64,000 nt of DNA from an uncultured Tenacibaculum sp. (GTDB taxonomy: Bacteria; Bacteroidota; Bacteroidia; Flavobacteriales; Flavobacteriaceae), in contig NZ_CANMAX010000003.1 in NCBI RefSeq assembly GCF_947495995.1, forward strand, positions 124,001 to 188,000. The letters run 5' to 3'. Below, piece after piece: positions 7,751-16,344 of the stretch. The first letter of the stretch is position 1. Every line of letters begins with the position of its first letter. Below the pieces are notes generated by a model. That model did no database searches. It had not been told where the DNA came from and saw only the letters and a program-made list of their open reading frames with translations. A program made the translations under genes and the position numbers.

Positions 7751-8386
7751 ATGATATTTTCTGATCTATTATTACTAACTGTTTTTTTCGAGATACTAGC
7801 TTTTTTATTTGGAATTCTTAATTATAAAAAGATTAAAAATTCTAAAGAGAAATACTTTATTTATCTTTTGTTTTACACGTTCATTAATGAATTGATTGGG
7901 AATTATTTTATTTATTTTGAGAAAGTTAATTTTTCAATTATTTATCAAGTTTTTGCAATAATATCATTCTTGTTTTATAATTGGTGGTTCAATACAATTT
8001 TGATTTCCAGTTATCAAAAGTTAATAATTAAATTAGGAAGCATAATTTTTATTATTCTATCAATTTATAATTTGATAAGTTATAGTTGGGATGAATATCA
8101 TTACACAACTTTTTTATATGGAGCGTTTATATTAATACTTTCGGCTTTATTTTATTTTGCACAATTACTTAACGATAAAGAGGAGATTGACGTTATTTAT
8201 AATTTGAGATTTTGGATAACTACAGGCTTATTATTATTTCATGTAGGAATGATACCATTAACTTTGTTTTCAGAACAATTTGACGGTAATAATGAAATAA
8301 GAATTATTATTTTAGTTACACTTAATTTAATTTTATATGCTTGTTATTCTATAGGATTTATTTTATGCAAACCGATCAAAGATTAG
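7751..8386 (+). CDS. Multi-pass membrane protein of unknown function
   Basis: A 211-residue hydrophobic protein with about six to seven predicted helices, rich in Phe, Ile and Tyr, and no enzymatic motif that I recognise. The only polar stretches are short loops (KKIKNSKEK near residue 28, NDKEEIDV near 145). It starts 2 bases after the lipoprotein stop and overlaps the histidine kinase start by 22 bases. The HK itself has only a single membrane helix and no sensor domain, so this protein may provide the membrane sensory module in trans; that is inference. Confidence 0.75.
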   Translation: MIFSDLLLLTVFFEILAFLFGILNYKKIKNSKEKYFIYLLFYTFINELIGNYFIYFEKVNFSIIYQVFAIISFLFYNWWFNTILISSYQKLIIKLGSIIFIILSIYNLISYSWDEYHYTTFLYGAFILILSALFYFAQLLNDKEEIDVIYNLRFWITTGLLLFHVGMIPLTLFSEQFDGNNEIRIIILVTLNLILYACYSIGFILCKPIKD

Positions 8387-9114
8387 TTTTTATTCTTACA
8401 ACATTAATAGTGGTTTTAATGGCTTTAGTCGTTATCACTTTATTTGTTGTGTTTTCAAGAAAAAAGAACCGGTTGTTAAGAGAAAAAGCTACCGAAAAAA
8501 AACGTTTTGAGCGTGAAATCGCAGAAACACAAATAGAGATTCGAGAAGAAACTTTAAGAAATATTAGTTGGGAGTTACACGATAATATCGGGCAACTCCT
8601 AACTTTAGCTAAAATACAATTGCAAAATGCAACTCCCGAAAGTTTAGATGATATTTCAGAAACAATAACTAAAAGTTTAAATGAAATTCGTTCACTATCT
8701 AAACTCATCAATCCAGAATTTATAAAGAATATTGCTTTAAAAGACGCTTTACAATTAGAAATAGAACGCTTTAATCGTTTACAGTTTATTAATGCCAGTT
8801 TAAAAATTGTTGGAGAAGAAAAAGAACTCAATCAAAAACATGGTATTATCCTATTTAGAATCCTTCAAGAATTCTTCTCAAACACCATTAAGCATGCAAG
8901 AGGTTCTAAATTAGAAGTTTGTTTAGAATTTAATTCAGATAAACTTACAATAAAAGCTATAGATGATGGTATAGGTTTTAATATGGAAGATATCCAGAAA
9001 AAAGGGATTGGCTTAGAAAATATGAAAACAAGAGCCAAACTTATTAATGCGGATATAAATTTGGAATCTAAACCAAATTATGGTACAGAATTAAATATTT
9101 ATTACTATTTTTAA
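8365..9114 (+). CDS. Sensor histidine kinase, NarX/DesK-like (HisKA_3)
   Basis: A 249-residue kinase with one N-terminal membrane helix (about residues 8-30), a coiled coil, and the HisKA_3 dimerisation motif with phosphorylated His72 in SWELHDNIGQLL. The ATPase domain shows an N-box (EFFSNTIKHA), DDGIGF and GIGLENMKTRA. No extracytoplasmic sensor domain. An in-frame ATG eight codons upstream (8341) would lengthen the overlap with the previous gene to 46 bases; I prefer 8365, which gives the usual short N-terminus and a 22-base overlap implying translational coupling. Partner: response regulator 56 bases downstream. Confidence 0.9.
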   Translation: MQTDQRLVFILTTLIVVLMALVVITLFVVFSRKKNRLLREKATEKKRFEREIAETQIEIREETLRNISWELHDNIGQLLTLAKIQLQNATPESLDDISETITKSLNEIRSLSKLINPEFIKNIALKDALQLEIERFNRLQFINASLKIVGEEKELNQKHGIILFRILQEFFSNTIKHARGSKLEVCLEFNSDKLTIKAIDDGIGFNMEDIQKKGIGLENMKTRAKLINADINLESKPNYGTELNIYYYF

Positions 9115-9170
9115 AAAGTGTAATCCCCTTATGCAGTAGTATTTTTACTAACTTATTAACCCGTTTAACT

Positions 9171-9815
9171 ATGAAGTATTCAGTTGTTGTGGTTGACGAT
9201 CACACGTTGTTGTCACAGGCTATTGAAGGCATGGTTAATACTTTCGATAAATTCAAAGTATTATACACATGTAAGAACGGTGGGGAAGTAAAAGAAAAGT
9301 TTAAAGCTTCCCCCCGAAACATTCCGGACATTGTCCTCGTAGATGTTAATATGCCAGTAATGAATGGTATAGAAACAACAGAGTGGATTGTGTCTAACTA
9401 CCCAAACGTTCACGTATTAGCGCTTTCTGTAGAAGACGCAGATGGAACTATTCTTAAAATGCTAAAAGCAGGAGCAATTGGTTATCTTTTAAAAGATACT
9501 CAAAAGCAAGTGTTAGAAAAAGCATTATTAGAAATAATGGAGAATGGTTTTTATCACACAAGGAATGTTACGAACTTATTACTAGATTCTGTTTCTGGGA
9601 AAGGAAATAGAAATCAGGTTAGTTTTAAGGAGAATGAAATTAAATTTATGCGATTGGCTTGTTCCGAGCTCACGTACAAAGAGATTGCAGAGAGAATGTT
9701 TTTGAGTCCAAAAACAATCGATGGCTATCGAGACAGTTTGTTTACCAAACTCGATGTACGAAACAGAGTAGGATTGGTTATGTATGCTATAAAGAATAAG
9801 ATCTATACTCCTTAA
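9171..9815 (+). CDS. NarL/FixJ-family response regulator
   Basis: A 214-residue regulator. The receiver domain (1-120) has the acidic pair DD at 9-10, the phosphoacceptor Asp58 in IVLVDVNMP, and Lys108 in LLKD. The C-terminal LuxR-type helix-turn-helix (about 148-205) reads ELTYKEIAERMFLSPKTID. It lies after the HisKA_3 kinase, its evident partner, and is the last gene of the operon. Target genes are not identifiable; the lipoprotein paralogue upstream and its own operon are the obvious candidates. Confidence 0.92.
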   Translation: MKYSVVVVDDHTLLSQAIEGMVNTFDKFKVLYTCKNGGEVKEKFKASPRNIPDIVLVDVNMPVMNGIETTEWIVSNYPNVHVLALSVEDADGTILKMLKAGAIGYLLKDTQKQVLEKALLEIMENGFYHTRNVTNLLLDSVSGKGNRNQVSFKENEIKFMRLACSELTYKEIAERMFLSPKTIDGYRDSLFTKLDVRNRVGLVMYAIKNKIYTP

Positions 9816-9917
9816 ATTAATTAAGAATTGCTCCCTATATTTCATTTATCTCCTCGCTCACTCTATGTAAAAAGTAGAGATAGGTTTATAATGACTATAC
9901 TTTTAGCATTTTTAGAA

Positions 9918-9947
9918 ATGGTTTTACACAATAAATCAATAAATTTG
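9918..9947 (+). promoter_or_regulatory. Candidate promoter for rbfA, implying a leaderless mRNA
   Basis: A perfect -7 element TAAATTTG (9940-9947), with ATG (one mismatch to TTG) 19 bases upstream at 9918-9920. The rbfA start codon is at 9952, only five bases downstream, so transcription would start at or next to the A of the ATG. Confidence 0.55.
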
Positions 9948-9951
9948 CAGT

Positions 9952-10347
9952 ATGGAAGAAACTAATAGACAGCGAAAGATAGCAGCAGTTTTACAAAAAG
10001 ATCTTGTAGATGTTTTACAAAGAGCTGCTCAAAATGGAATGAAGGGAGTAATTATTTCTGTATCGAAAGTATCGGTTACAGCAGATTTAGGTGTAGCTAA
10101 AGTTTTCCTAAGTGTTTTTCCTTCAGATAAAAGAGATGAAATTCTTGAAGGAGTAAAATCGAACACACCACTTATTCGTCATGAATTATCTCAAAGAACT
10201 AGAAATCAATTAAGAAGAATGCCAGAATTAATGTTCTTCGGAGATGATAGTTTAGATTATATTGAAGAGATAGACAAATCTTTAAAAGGAGAGGATGAAA
10301 ATCCAATTAAAAATCCTGAAATATTACCACGTCGTCAAAAAAGATAA
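9952..10347 (+). CDS. rbfA: 30S ribosome-binding factor A
   Basis: RbfA helps maturation of the 30S subunit and 16S rRNA 5'-end processing, particularly under cold conditions. The 131-residue KH-fold protein begins METNRQRKIAAVLQKDL and includes the block LGVAKVFLSVFPSD and the C-terminal LRRMPELMFFGDDSLDY, typical of the family. The following permease gene, 40 bases downstream, is commonly linked to rbfA in Bacteroidota. The sequence just upstream lacks a ribosome-binding site and carries a -7 element instead, so initiation is probably leaderless. Confidence 0.95.
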   Translation: MEETNRQRKIAAVLQKDLVDVLQRAAQNGMKGVIISVSKVSVTADLGVAKVFLSVFPSDKRDEILEGVKSNTPLIRHELSQRTRNQLRRMPELMFFGDDSLDYIEEIDKSLKGEDENPIKNPEILPRRQKR

Positions 10348-10387
10348 TCGATAATAATTGTTACATTGCCAATAATTAAAGTAACAA

Positions 10388-11584
10388 TTGAATTTCTCAC
10401 TATACATAGCAAAGCGTTACTTACGCTCTAAAAATAGTACAAATGCTATTAATATAATTACCATTATAGCCATGCTAGGTGTAATTATAGGAACATTAGC
10501 ATTGTTTATTATTTTATCAGGTTTTTCAGGTTTACGAACTTTCAGTTATTCTTTGTTAGATAGTTCAGATCCTGATATCAAAATTACAGCTAGTATAGGA
10601 AAAAGTTTCTTGTACGAGAAAAATATCGATGACGCCTTAATTTCCAATCTTAATATTGTAGAGTTTTCAAAAGTTCTAGAAGAAAGAGCTTTTTTAAAAT
10701 ATGGAGATAAAAATCATGTAGCTTATATAAAAGGTGTAGACACAAACTATACAAGTGTTTTAAAAATAGACACGATGTTGTGGAGAGGATTTTGGATCGA
10801 TAGAGAATACAAAAATACAGCTGTTGTTGGTTTTGGAATTGATTCAAAACTATCGATACAAGAAAATTTAAAGCCTCTTGAGATTTTTATGCCGAAACCT
10901 GGTACAGGAATTATCAATCCGAATAGTGCTTATCGATCTGTAAAAACACAAGTAGTTGGAATTTACGGTGGAGCTGAAGAGTTTATAAATAAGTATGTTT
11001 TTACTGAGTTAGAAGTAGCCCAAGAATTAATGGGATATGAGGCTAATAAAATTTCTGGAATTGAATTAAAAGTTAAGAATACTGATAATGTCGATCGCAT
11101 TGCAGAAGATTTACAACAAACACTAGGAAGTAAATACAAAGTTCAAACTAGAGCACAGCTAAACGAACTGTATTTAAAAGTAATAAATACTGAGAATTTT
11201 GTTTCTTATCTAATCTTTACACTTATTGTAATTATAGCATTGTTCAATCTTATTGGAGCTATAATTATGATGATTATAGACAAACGTAAAAACTTAAAAA
11301 CCTTATTGAATTTGGGGACTACAGTTAAACAAATTAAGAAGATATTTGTTTATCAAGGTTTCTTATTGTGCGTAGTTGGAATGATAACAGGATTACTATT
11401 AGGAATTGTATTAGTGTTCCTTCAACAACAATTTGGACTATTCAAAATTGGTCCAGATTTAGCATATCCAGTAGAGTTCAGATGGTTTAACTTGTTTGTA
11501 GTAATTGCTACTATATTATCACTTGGATATTTAGCTTCTAGAATTGCTAGTAGTAGAATTACTAAGAATTTTATCGAAAGTTAA
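10388..11584 (+). CDS. LolC/LolE-like ABC transporter permease
   Basis: A 398-residue FtsX/MacB-superfamily permease. One N-terminal helix (about 20-45) is followed by a 200-residue periplasmic domain and three C-terminal helices (about 275-300, 320-345, 360-385). The N-terminus NFSLYIAKRYLRSKNSTNAINIITIIAM, here split by eye into the amphipathic and first-helix parts, is typical of LolC/E-type lipoprotein-releasing permeases. No ATG fits: translation must start at TTG (10388), or the start is elsewhere; the TTG gives a normal family N-terminus. Probably exports lipoproteins from the inner membrane with a separately encoded ATPase. Confidence 0.88.
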   Translation: MNFSLYIAKRYLRSKNSTNAINIITIIAMLGVIIGTLALFIILSGFSGLRTFSYSLLDSSDPDIKITASIGKSFLYEKNIDDALISNLNIVEFSKVLEERAFLKYGDKNHVAYIKGVDTNYTSVLKIDTMLWRGFWIDREYKNTAVVGFGIDSKLSIQENLKPLEIFMPKPGTGIINPNSAYRSVKTQVVGIYGGAEEFINKYVFTELEVAQELMGYEANKISGIELKVKNTDNVDRIAEDLQQTLGSKYKVQTRAQLNELYLKVINTENFVSYLIFTLIVIIALFNLIGAIIMMIIDKRKNLKTLLNLGTTVKQIKKIFVYQGFLLCVVGMITGLLLGIVLVFLQQQFGLFKIGPDLAYPVEFRWFNLFVVIATILSLGYLASRIASSRITKNFIES

Positions 11585-11756
11585 ACTTAATATAACCCAG
11601 CGCTGAGAATTAGTTTTTCCATTATATAAATGTTTCTTTTTAGGGATCTATTATTGCAAGATTTACTTTATGTTTCATCTATATAGTAAAAAATGGATTA
11701 ATTAATTGTAAATAGGGATTATTTGTAATCAACTAACAATATAAAGTTACAACAAT

Positions 11757-11793
11757 AAAAAAAACTTGCTTACATTTTTTGGATGCAAGCAAG
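11757..11793 (-). terminator. Rho-independent terminator after dusB
   Basis: CTTGCTTACA pairs with TGCAAGCAAG around a T-rich loop; on the minus strand the stem is followed by an eight-base T-run. It lies 44 bases beyond the dusB stop. The remaining 170 bases up to the permease stop show no gene. Confidence 0.75.
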
Positions 11794-11836
11794 CTAAATT
11801 ATCGATAAACGACTGTATTATTAAGATAAATGGTAA

Positions 11837-12838
11837 TTACTTTATTTCAGGAATTCTAGTATTACCAAATTGCTGTTCAATTTCATCAAAAGCACTAAAA
11901 ACATCTTTAGGATCATCAGAAGTTACAAGCTTCAATCTATATTCTTTAAAATGTGGAATTCCTTTAAAGTAGTTTGTGTAATGTCTTCGAGTTTCAACAA
12001 CACCTAAATGTTCACCTTTCCAATCAATAGACATTTGTAAATGACGACGCGCTACTTCAACACGCTCAGCAATTGTTGGTTTTGGTAAATGCTCACCAGT
12101 TTCGAAGAAATGTTTTACTTCATTAAAAAACCAAGGATAACCAATAGAAGCTCTACCAATCATAGCGCCGTCTAATCCATATGAATCACGCATTTCCATA
12201 GCTTTTTCAGGAGAGTCTACATCACCATTACCAAAAACAGGAATATGCATTCTAGGATTATTTTTTACATCAGCAATTGGTCTCCAATCTGCAGAACCTT
12301 TGTACATTTGAGCACGAGTACGACCGTGAATTGAAATCGCTTTAATTCCAACATCTTGTAAACGTTCAGCAACTTCAACAATTCGAATTGAATCATGATC
12401 CCAACCTAAACGTGTTTTAACAGTAACAGGTAAATCGGTATGTTTTACCATAGCTTCAGTAAGCTTAACCATTAAATCGATATCTTTTAAAATACCTGCT
12501 CCAGCTCCTTTAGAAACTACTTTTTTTACAGGGCAACCAAAGTTAATATCGATAATGTCTGGTTTGGTTTTTTCGACAATTTCTATAGAACGTAACATAG
12601 AGTCCATGTTAGCACCAAAAATTTGTATACCAACAGGTCGTTCTTTTTCGTAAATATCAAGTTTAATAACGCTTTTTGCGGCGTCACGAATTAATCCTTC
12701 CGAAGAAATAAACTCGGTATATACTACATCTGCACCATTTTCTTTACATAGTGCTCTAAAAGGCGGATCACTAACGTCTTCCATTGGAGCTAAAAGCAAT
12801 GGAAAATCAGGAAGTTCTATGTTGTCTATCTTTACCAT
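11837..12838 (-). CDS. dusB: tRNA-dihydrouridine synthase (DusB type)
   Basis: Flavin-dependent enzyme reducing uridine to dihydrouridine in tRNA. The 333-residue protein has the TIM-barrel start FPLLLAPMEDVSDPPFR, the active-site motif INFGCPVKKVVSKGAGAG with the catalytic Cys, KTRLGWD, and the FMN phosphate-binding NGDVDSPEKA and IGRASIGYPW segments. Length and order of motifs are those of DusB. It is transcribed divergently from the Lgt-like operon. Confidence 0.95.
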   Translation of the reverse strand: MVKIDNIELPDFPLLLAPMEDVSDPPFRALCKENGADVVYTEFISSEGLIRDAAKSVIKLDIYEKERPVGIQIFGANMDSMLRSIEIVEKTKPDIIDINFGCPVKKVVSKGAGAGILKDIDLMVKLTEAMVKHTDLPVTVKTRLGWDHDSIRIVEVAERLQDVGIKAISIHGRTRAQMYKGSADWRPIADVKNNPRMHIPVFGNGDVDSPEKAMEMRDSYGLDGAMIGRASIGYPWFFNEVKHFFETGEHLPKPTIAERVEVARRHLQMSIDWKGEHLGVVETRRHYTNYFKGIPHFKEYRLKLVTSDDPKDVFSAFDEIEQQFGNTRIPEIK

Positions 12839-12855
12839 AATTCAAAAAATCCTTG

Positions 12856-12863
12856 CAAAATTA
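12856..12863 (-). promoter_or_regulatory. -7 element upstream of dusB
   Basis: Minus-strand TAATTTTG fits TAnnTTTG, 18 bases from the dusB ATG. No TTG is found at the expected distance, so this is only half a promoter. Confidence 0.4.
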
Positions 12864-12887
12864 CTGTTTTTTTATAGAATGATTTTA

Positions 12888-12895
12888 TAAGTTTG
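12888..12895 (+). promoter_or_regulatory. -7 element upstream of the Lgt-like operon
   Basis: TAAGTTTG fits TAnnTTTG, 20 bases before the TTG start at 12915. No good TTG at 17-19 bases upstream. Confidence 0.4.
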
Positions 12896-12914
12896 AGTTC
12901 ATCTAAAAAATAAA

Positions 12915-13655
12915 TTGTTGGAAATTCCTTTTGAACCTATACTTTTTGGAGTAAAAATCAATATTCATTTGATATTAGAGTATTTAGCTTTTTTTCTTGG
13001 ATATCGATATTATGCATATTTAAAAAAGAAATCTAACGATCAAATTCCTTCAGAAAATCGATTGTATATTATTCTTGGAGCCGCAATAGGAGCGTTTTTT
13101 GGTTCTAGATTGATGGGGTTTTTAGAACATCCAATCGTTACTATGGATAAATCTTTCCTTTATATTTTTAATGTGAAAACAATTATGGGAGGTTTGTTTG
13201 GAGGTTTACTAGGTGTTGAGATTTCTAAAAAGATTATTGGAGAAAAACAATCTTCAGGTGATTTGTTTACATTACCGATAGTTCTTGGGATTTTTATTGG
13301 AAGAATCGGATGCTTCTTAACAGGAACAAACGAATTTACGTACGGAAAAGAGACTTCATTCTTTATGGGAATGGATTTAGGCGATGGTATTTTACGGCAT
13401 CCTTTGGCTTTATACGAACTGATTTTTTTATTGATGTTATTTTTCTTGCTGAAATCTATTCAAAGAAAACTGACTGTAAACGGAGAGTTATTCAAATGCT
13501 TTATGCTGAGTTATTTCGGATTCCGTTTTTGTATCGAATTTTTAAAACCAAATCAGTTTTTTGTTTTCGGACTCAGTTCGATTCAAATATTATGTATAAC
13601 TTGTTGGTTATATTACTATAAATTTATTTTAAAAGCTATGAAATATGCCCGTTAG
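12915..13655 (+). CDS. Divergent Lgt-like (prolipoprotein diacylglyceryl transferase family) membrane protein
   Basis: A 246-residue polytopic membrane protein with Lgt family architecture: IMGGLFGGLLG (residues 90-100) at the place of the Lgt HGGL motif, GRIGCFLTG (129-137) at the place of GRxGNFxNGE, RHPLALYE (161-168) for the HPSQLYE motif and FRFCIEFL near 195. Two residues that are important in E. coli Lgt appear replaced: the His of HGGL is Met91 and the Asn of GRxGN is Cys133. It is therefore unlikely to be the standard Lgt. Only TTG starts (12915 or 12918) fit. It overlaps the radical SAM gene by 11 bases, suggesting joint action, perhaps on a lipid substrate (inference). Confidence 0.75.
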   Translation: MLEIPFEPILFGVKINIHLILEYLAFFLGYRYYAYLKKKSNDQIPSENRLYIILGAAIGAFFGSRLMGFLEHPIVTMDKSFLYIFNVKTIMGGLFGGLLGVEISKKIIGEKQSSGDLFTLPIVLGIFIGRIGCFLTGTNEFTYGKETSFFMGMDLGDGILRHPLALYELIFLLMLFFLLKSIQRKLTVNGELFKCFMLSYFGFRFCIEFLKPNQFFVFGLSSIQILCITCWLYYYKFILKAMKYAR

Positions 13656-15039
13656 AAAATATACGTATTACGATTTCACATTGAGTTTATGTCCTGAATG
13701 TTTAAGAAGAGTAGATGCTAAAATCGTATTTGAAGATGATAAAGTGTATATGTTAAAACGTTGTCCTGAACATGGCAATTCAAAAGTTTTAATAGCAGAC
13801 GATGTAGAATATTATAAAAACATTAGAAACTATAATAAACCATCGGAAACACCTTATACATTCAATACTAAAACACATTATGGTTGTCCGTACGATTGTG
13901 GATTATGTCCAGATCACGAACAACATTCTTGTTTAACAGTTTTAGAAGTTACCGATCGATGTAATCTAACTTGTCCGACTTGTTACGCAGGATCTTCACC
14001 AACCTACGGAAGACATAGAACATTGGAAGAGGTGAAAAAAATGTTAGATACCATTGTGAAAAATGAAAAAGAACCTGATGTTGTTCAAATTAGTGGAGGA
14101 GAGCCAACTGTACATCCGCAGTTTTTTGAAATTTTAGATTATGCTAAAACGCTTCCAATTCGTCATTTAATGGTAAACACGAATGGAATTAAAATAGCAA
14201 AGGACAAAGATTTTGTAAAGCGGCTAAAAAATTATACGCCAGACTTTGAGATTTACCTTCAGTTTGATTCTTTTAAAGATGAGGTTTTACAGCAAATGCG
14301 AGGCGCAGATTTATCTGAAATTCGAAAGCAAGCAATAGCCAATTTGAATGAAGTTAATTTATCAACAACTTTGGTAGTAACGCTTCAAAAAGGATTGAAT
14401 GACGATGAAATCGGAGAAATAATAGAGTATGCTTTACAGCAACAATGTGTACGTGGAGTTACTTTTCAACCGACACAAATAGCTGGTCGATTAGAAAATT
14501 TTGATCCAGAAAAAGATCGATTAACATTAACAGAAGTTCGAAGAAGAATATTAGAACAGTCTCCTGTTTTTAATTCAGATGATTTAATTCCGGTTCCTTG
14601 TAATCCAGATGCCTTGGTTATGGGCTATGCTTTAAAATTAGGAGGAGAAGTATTTCCTTTAACGCGTTATGTAAATCCTGCAGATTTATTGGATAATAGT
14701 AAAAATACGATTGTTTATGAGCAAGATGAACAATTACATGGAAAAATGATCGAATTGTTTAGCACGGGGAATTCTGTAGAAGTAGCTCAAGAAAATTTAA
14801 AGTCGATTATGTGTTGTTTGCCTAATATCGATGCACCCAATTTGGGATACGATAATTTGTTTCGAATTATTATTATGCAGTTTATTGATGCATATAATTT
14901 TGATGTAAGAGCAATTAAAAAGTCGTGTGTTCATATTGTGGACAAAGACTATAAAATTATTCCGTTCGAAACTATGAATCTGTTTTATAGAGACGATAAA
15001 AAACAACGTTTAGAAGAACTTAAAAAAGAAAACATATGA
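13645..15039 (+). CDS. Radical SAM protein, MJ0619/tetraether-lipid-synthase-like
   Basis: A 464-residue enzyme with three metal-binding regions. An N-terminal CPEC (Cys16, Cys19) and RCPEHG (Cys40) look like a rubredoxin-type site; GCPYDCGLCPDHEQHSC (Cys81, 85, 88, 96) is a second Cys cluster; the radical SAM cluster is CNLTCPTC (Cys106, 110, 113). GGEP follows near residue 150. The C-terminus has two further Cys (MCCLP) and CVHIVDKDYKIIPFE. This arrangement resembles the MJ0619 family, which includes archaeal tetraether lipid synthase and bacterial homologues. Substrate here is unknown; the linked Lgt-like gene would fit a membrane lipid or lipoprotein acyl chain (inference). ATG start overlaps the previous gene by 11 bases. 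Confidence 0.82.
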   Translation: MPVRKYTYYDFTLSLCPECLRRVDAKIVFEDDKVYMLKRCPEHGNSKVLIADDVEYYKNIRNYNKPSETPYTFNTKTHYGCPYDCGLCPDHEQHSCLTVLEVTDRCNLTCPTCYAGSSPTYGRHRTLEEVKKMLDTIVKNEKEPDVVQISGGEPTVHPQFFEILDYAKTLPIRHLMVNTNGIKIAKDKDFVKRLKNYTPDFEIYLQFDSFKDEVLQQMRGADLSEIRKQAIANLNEVNLSTTLVVTLQKGLNDDEIGEIIEYALQQQCVRGVTFQPTQIAGRLENFDPEKDRLTLTEVRRRILEQSPVFNSDDLIPVPCNPDALVMGYALKLGGEVFPLTRYVNPADLLDNSKNTIVYEQDEQLHGKMIELFSTGNSVEVAQENLKSIMCCLPNIDAPNLGYDNLFRIIIMQFIDAYNFDVRAIKKSCVHIVDKDYKIIPFETMNLFYRDDKKQRLEELKKENI

Positions 15040-15233
15040 ATTTTTTAGAAGTAGGAGATTTATCAGGACTATTTGCAATCATCATACTAGTTATGTTTGG
15101 TCCGCCTTTGTTATTAATTATCATTGGGGCATCTATTAGAAAAAAAAATAAAGATATTTCTACAGTATTATTCATCTTAGCTGCTTTTTATCTTTTAGTC
15201 GGATTAGGATTATGCTTTGGAGGTTTGGCGTAG
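15036..15233 (+). CDS. Small two-helix membrane protein, third gene of radical SAM operon
   Basis: A 65-residue protein with two hydrophobic segments (about residues 11-31 and 42-62) joined by a basic loop RKKNKD. Its ATG overlaps the radical SAM stop in an ATGA arrangement, so it is translationally coupled. I recognise no family. Its size and linkage suggest a membrane anchor or accessory for the preceding enzyme; that is speculation. Confidence 0.75.
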   Translation: MNFLEVGDLSGLFAIIILVMFGPPLLLIIIGASIRKKNKDISTVLFILAAFYLLVGLGLCFGGLA

Positions 15234-15329
15234 AAAACATTTATTTTTTACGTTACAATTGAAAAATTAGTATCAATTTCCTCATGCTCCATTATACTAT
15301 CTTTATCTTTTTAGATTAAACATACTATT

Positions 15330-16325
15330 TTGAAAAAATACAATTGGGCCATTTTAGGTTGTGGATGGATTGCAGAAATATTTGCTGGAGATTTAAAGAC
15401 ATTAGATAATGCTGTTTTATATGCAACAGCGTCTAGAGATATAAAAAAAGCTGAAAAATTTGCTGATCAATTTGGTTTTCAAAAAGCTTATGGAAGCTAT
15501 GAAGCAATGTTGCAAGACGAAAATGTTGATATAGTATACATTGCCACACCACATACATTTCATTGTGAACATACATTACTTTCTTTACAACATAAAAAAG
15601 CAGTTTTATGTGAAAAAGCGCTTGCAATAAATTCTACTGAAGTAGAAAAAATGATAGCCGCTTCTAAAGCAAATAATACTTTTTTAATGGAAGCTTTTTG
15701 GACACGTTTGGTTCCTACATTTAAAAAAGTTTTAAACATTATCGAGTCAAAAGAACTTGGTGAACTAAAAGTAGTACAATCAGATTTTATGTTTCATGGA
15801 GCTTACAATCCTGAGAGTCGTTTATATAATCTAGATTTAGGAGGCGGAGCATTATTAGATATTGGAATTTATCCTGTATTTACAGCACTGCAAACTTTAG
15901 GTGTACCCAATAATATTATAGCGAATGCAATTAAAAGTCCGACAGGTTCAGATGAACATATCGACATCATTTTTGAATATGAAAATCAAAAAAGAGCATA
16001 TTTAAGAGCTGGTTTTACTTGTGATGCACCAAACTATTCTGTTTTTCATTTTGAAAAAGGAACCGTTCAAATTTCTAGAGAAATGAACTGTCCGATTATT
16101 ATAAAAACTGAAGATGGAATTCAAGAGTTAAGAGAAAATGATGGAGAAGGATATGGGTATTATTTTGAAGCTACCCATGTTATGGAATGTTTAGATAAAG
16201 GAGTTATAGAAAGTCCTATTTTATCTAATGAATTTAGTGTTGAGTTAATTTCTACTTTGGATAAAATCAGAAAAAAAATAGACCTAACTTACCCCAATCA
16301 TGATGGAGTAAGTAGATCTAATTAA
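15330..16325 (+). CDS. Gfo/Idh/MocA family NAD(P)-dependent oxidoreductase
   Basis: A 331-residue oxidoreductase with an N-terminal Rossmann fold (WAILGCGWIAEIFAGDL), the family motif CEKALAIN (the usual EKP is EKA here), and the substrate-domain segment LDLGGGALLDIGIYPV with the active-site Asp. Family members oxidise or reduce sugars and related polyols; the overall sequence resembles the dihydrodiol dehydrogenase-like branch, but substrate cannot be named. The only suitable start is TTG at 15330, giving the expected MKKYNWAILG. It converges on the DUF5777 operon with a 19-base gap and no terminator. Confidence 0.88.
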   Translation: MKKYNWAILGCGWIAEIFAGDLKTLDNAVLYATASRDIKKAEKFADQFGFQKAYGSYEAMLQDENVDIVYIATPHTFHCEHTLLSLQHKKAVLCEKALAINSTEVEKMIAASKANNTFLMEAFWTRLVPTFKKVLNIIESKELGELKVVQSDFMFHGAYNPESRLYNLDLGGGALLDIGIYPVFTALQTLGVPNNIIANAIKSPTGSDEHIDIIFEYENQKRAYLRAGFTCDAPNYSVFHFEKGTVQISREMNCPIIIKTEDGIQELRENDGEGYGYYFEATHVMECLDKGVIESPILSNEFSVELISTLDKIRKKIDLTYPNHDGVSRSN

Positions 16326-16344
16326 AAAGGACCGTATTTATTTA

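Noticed and set aside
8376..8831. 151-codon minus-strand frame inside the histidine kinase gene
   Set aside because: The plus-strand frame encodes a kinase with all motifs; the antisense frame has no recognisable domain and no promoter.
11596..11612. Short palindrome CAGCGCTG after the LolC/E-like gene
   Set aside because: Only eight bases and no T-run; too weak for a terminator or an operator.
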